64,000 nt of DNA from Verrucomicrobiota bacterium (lineage in GTDB: Bacteria > Verrucomicrobiota > Verrucomicrobiia > Limisphaerales > J093). The notes beneath the pieces are model-generated. The model saw nothing but the letters and a program-made list of their open reading frames with translations. It searched no databases and was not told the origin of the DNA. The stretch is from NCBI GenBank assembly GCA_027493615.1, contig JAOSKK010000009.1:1-64000 (forward strand). Direction: 5' to 3'. Positions 62,698-64,000 of the stretch are shown piece after piece (within the stretch, counting starts at the first letter, position 1; the number at the start of each line of letters is the position of its first letter). Made by a program: the position numbers and the translations under genes.

Positions 62698-63723
62698 ATG
62701 CCCACGACCATCAGCGATCTTTGGATTCCCGACATTTGGCTCCAGACCATGCGGGAGAAGCAGGCCACCTTCCCGGTCCTGCTCAACTCGGGCGTCGTCG
62801 TCGATAACCCCCGCGCCTCGGAACTCGCTTCCGGCCCGGGCGAAGTTGCCGTGATCCCGTTCTTCAAGGACATCACCGACCAGGACGACGAGATCCAGGT
62901 CGAGAACGCCGAACCCGCCGTGGACAACAAGATCACGTCGGGCCAGATGAAGGCCGTCGCCTGCAACCGGGTGTGCAAAAGCTCGGCCACGGCGTTCGCG
63001 GCCCAACTCTCCGGGGAACGCCCCGTCGAGGAAATCATCGCCCAGATGGTTCAGCGCCGGCTCAAACAGCGGCAGAAGACCCTCCTGGCGATGGTGCGCG
63101 GCGTGTTCGGTTCCGCCGGCGCGAACGGGGTTGCCGCTCCGCTCAAAGCGGTCCGGGTGGACGCGTTCGATGAGTCCGGCGATGGCGCCACCGCCGACCA
63201 GTTGATGAGCATCGAACTGTTCATCCACGCCAAGAGCCTCATGGGCGAACTGGCCGATGACCTCATGGACGGCGCTCTCTGGCTGCATCCGACCATCCTG
63301 GCCGCGCTCGAACTGGCGGATGAGACCAGTTTCTCGAAAGCGTCGCAGGGTCCCTGGACGGTCCGCACCTACCGGGGCATCCCGATCTACACCAGCGAAT
63401 CGCTGGTCCGCGCCGGCACCACCAACGGGTTCGTGTATGACACCTACCTGCTCGCCAAGGGCATCATCGCCCGCGGGGAGAAGCCGCAGAAGACGGACGT
63501 GGTGGACGTGGCCGCGCTCCAGATGGAGCGGAAGTTCGGGCTCAACAACGAGATCATCTACGACCGGACCCGGTTCGTGATGCACTTGAACGGGACGAAG
63601 TGGGTGGGCACGCCCGCCGCCGAGAGCCCGAGCAACGCCGAACTGGGGACCATCGCCAACTGGAACCTGGTCCTGGCCACCGCCAACCGCGTGGGTGCCA
63701 TCTGCATCCGCACCAACGGCTAG
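62698..63723 (+). CDS. Major capsid protein (lambda gpE-like position)
   Basis: 341 residues, intact. MPTTISDLWIPDIWLQTMRE, GPGEVAVIPFFKDITDQDDE, QRRLKQRQKTLLAMVRGVFG, ELADDLMDGALWLHPTILAA, YRGIPIYTSESLVRAGTTNG, IYDRTRFVMHLNGTKWVGTP. These fit the phage E-type coat family with the HK97 fold. The leader is C/A-rich (CCTCCGACCCAACCCC) without Shine-Dalgarno although the product is needed in hundreds of copies. Serves as the reference for repairing the broken copy at 1,802. Confidence 0.85.
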   Translation: MPTTISDLWIPDIWLQTMREKQATFPVLLNSGVVVDNPRASELASGPGEVAVIPFFKDITDQDDEIQVENAEPAVDNKITSGQMKAVACNRVCKSSATAFAAQLSGERPVEEIIAQMVQRRLKQRQKTLLAMVRGVFGSAGANGVAAPLKAVRVDAFDESGDGATADQLMSIELFIHAKSLMGELADDLMDGALWLHPTILAALELADETSFSKASQGPWTVRTYRGIPIYTSESLVRAGTTNGFVYDTYLLAKGIIARGEKPQKTDVVDVAALQMERKFGLNNEIIYDRTRFVMHLNGTKWVGTPAAESPSNAELGTIANWNLVLATANRVGAICIRTNG

Positions 63724-63745
63724 TGCTGCGCACGGCCACCAATCC

Positions 63746-63952
63746 ATGAGCACTCCCAAAGTCGATCCCTACCCGGAGCCGGTGGCGCTGACGGCGCTCG
63801 ATCTGAAGCGCGTACAGCGCATGCAGGTCGAGAAAGGCCGGGACGCCCGGCTGCGCCGGCTGGCCCGGCGCAACCGTGACGTGGCCTGGCTGCTGAACCA
63901 GCCCCAGCAGCCCGCCACCACCAAAGCCAAGAAGGCGAAAGAGGGCGCGTGA
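63746..63952 (+). CDS. Small basic phage protein after the capsid gene
   Basis: 68 residues, MSTPKVDPYPEPVALTALDL then RLRRLARRNRDVAWLLNQPQ and a Lys-rich end. Counterpart of 1,542-1,769. Stop overlaps the next GTG. Function unknown. Confidence 0.7.
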   Translation: MSTPKVDPYPEPVALTALDLKRVQRMQVEKGRDARLRRLARRNRDVAWLLNQPQQPATTKAKKAKEGA

Positions 63953-64000
63953 CGATCATCGAACAGTGTCGCCTGGCCGGCATACGCGCCCACTTGATGG
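63949..64000 (+). CDS. Start of a phage gene cut by the window edge
   Basis: GTG overlapping the previous stop (GTGA), reading VTIIEQCRLAGIRAHLM to the edge. It does not resemble the signal-peptide protein found at this place in prophage 1, so the two prophages diverge here. The lambda-like order suggests a connector gene. Confidence 0.5.
   Translation, partial: MTIIEQCRLAGIRAHLM

Larger units (their letters stand above)
35315..64000 (+). mobile_element. Prophage 2 (lambda-like, integrated at tRNA-Met)
   Basis: Begins at the tRNA fragment and integrase and runs off the right edge. Left third carries integrase, nuclease/methyltransferase/Vsr cluster, HIRAN and WYL genes; the middle carries replication genes; the right third the DNA-modification, packaging and head genes shared with prophage 1. 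Confidence 0.85.

Noticed and set aside
62212..63759. 515-residue minus-strand ORF
   Set aside because: Antisense to scaffold and capsid genes; low-complexity Arg/Gly/Val composition.
1..64000. CRISPR array
   Set aside because: No regularly spaced repeats of 24-40 bp with unique spacers; the repeated 15-bp motif is too short and spaced by kilobases.

Overview
The window is high-GC bacterial DNA. Three secreted proteins (23.1-24.7, 30.1-33.9 and 33.9-34.8 kb) end in, or resemble, the beta-rich 'FFRL/FFRA' C-termini common in Verrucomicrobiota, and one combines laminin-like, Ig-like and PA14-like segments. I infer a Verrucomicrobiota host, possibly Limisphaerales/Pedosphaeraceae. Almost everything else is mobile DNA.

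Layout. (1) 9-19,270, minus strand: prophage 1, lambda-like in gene order, cut on the right by an IS66-type element and continuing off the left edge. (2) 19.3-22.9 kb: IS66 element with tnpC, a DruA/DUF4338 passenger, tnpB and a ruined tnpA. (3) 23.1-25.6 kb: host genes (secreted PA14-like protein, a deleted glycosyltransferase, sufU). (4) 25.66-27.71 kb: phage tail remnant. (5) 27,790-29,764: IS1634-like element with 20-bp perfect ends. (6) 30.1-34.8 kb: two secreted host proteins. (7) 35.3 kb to the right edge, plus strand: prophage 2, next to the 3' half of a tRNA-Met-like gene. It carries an integrase, a GIY-YIG nuclease/C5-methyltransferase/Vsr cluster, HIRAN and WYL genes with two unknown genes, a replication module (SSB, exonuclease, PolA, AEP primase, RepA-like helicase), then the same late block as prophage 1 in the opposite orientation.

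The two prophages are diverged relatives. They share HTH protein, ParB-like protein, chorismate-mutase-like protein, DNA C5-methyltransferase, CmoA-like methyltransferase, TerS, three small genes, TerL, gpW-like connector, portal, S49 protease, scaffold, capsid and a small basic protein. They differ in replication genes (annealase/exonuclease/RusA in 1; PolA/primase/helicase in 2) and in cargo.

The most interesting system is the translationally coupled set chorismate-mutase-like protein, C5-methyltransferase, CmoA-like enzyme, present in both prophages. Chorismate mutase makes prephenate; CmoA uses prephenate plus SAM to make carboxy-SAM; and the methyltransferase has Arg in place of the near-invariant motif X Asn and Ala in place of the motif IV Gln, the two cofactor-pocket positions known from enzyme engineering. 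I infer a phage pathway that carboxymethylates cytosine in DNA. A second notable signal is a 15-bp motif, TGAAGCGTAACGTTC, found eight times, only in the prophages, always in the direction of the late genes and typically 9-10 nt before a start codon. A third is a cargo slot between terminase and connector that holds a different antiparallel TIR/deoxyribosyltransferase-like gene in each prophage.

Caveat: at least fifteen genes contain single-base frameshifts, many in G:C runs of 4-6 bases, including host genes and transposases. This looks like a consensus error pattern, so I treat most broken genes as probably intact in the organism.
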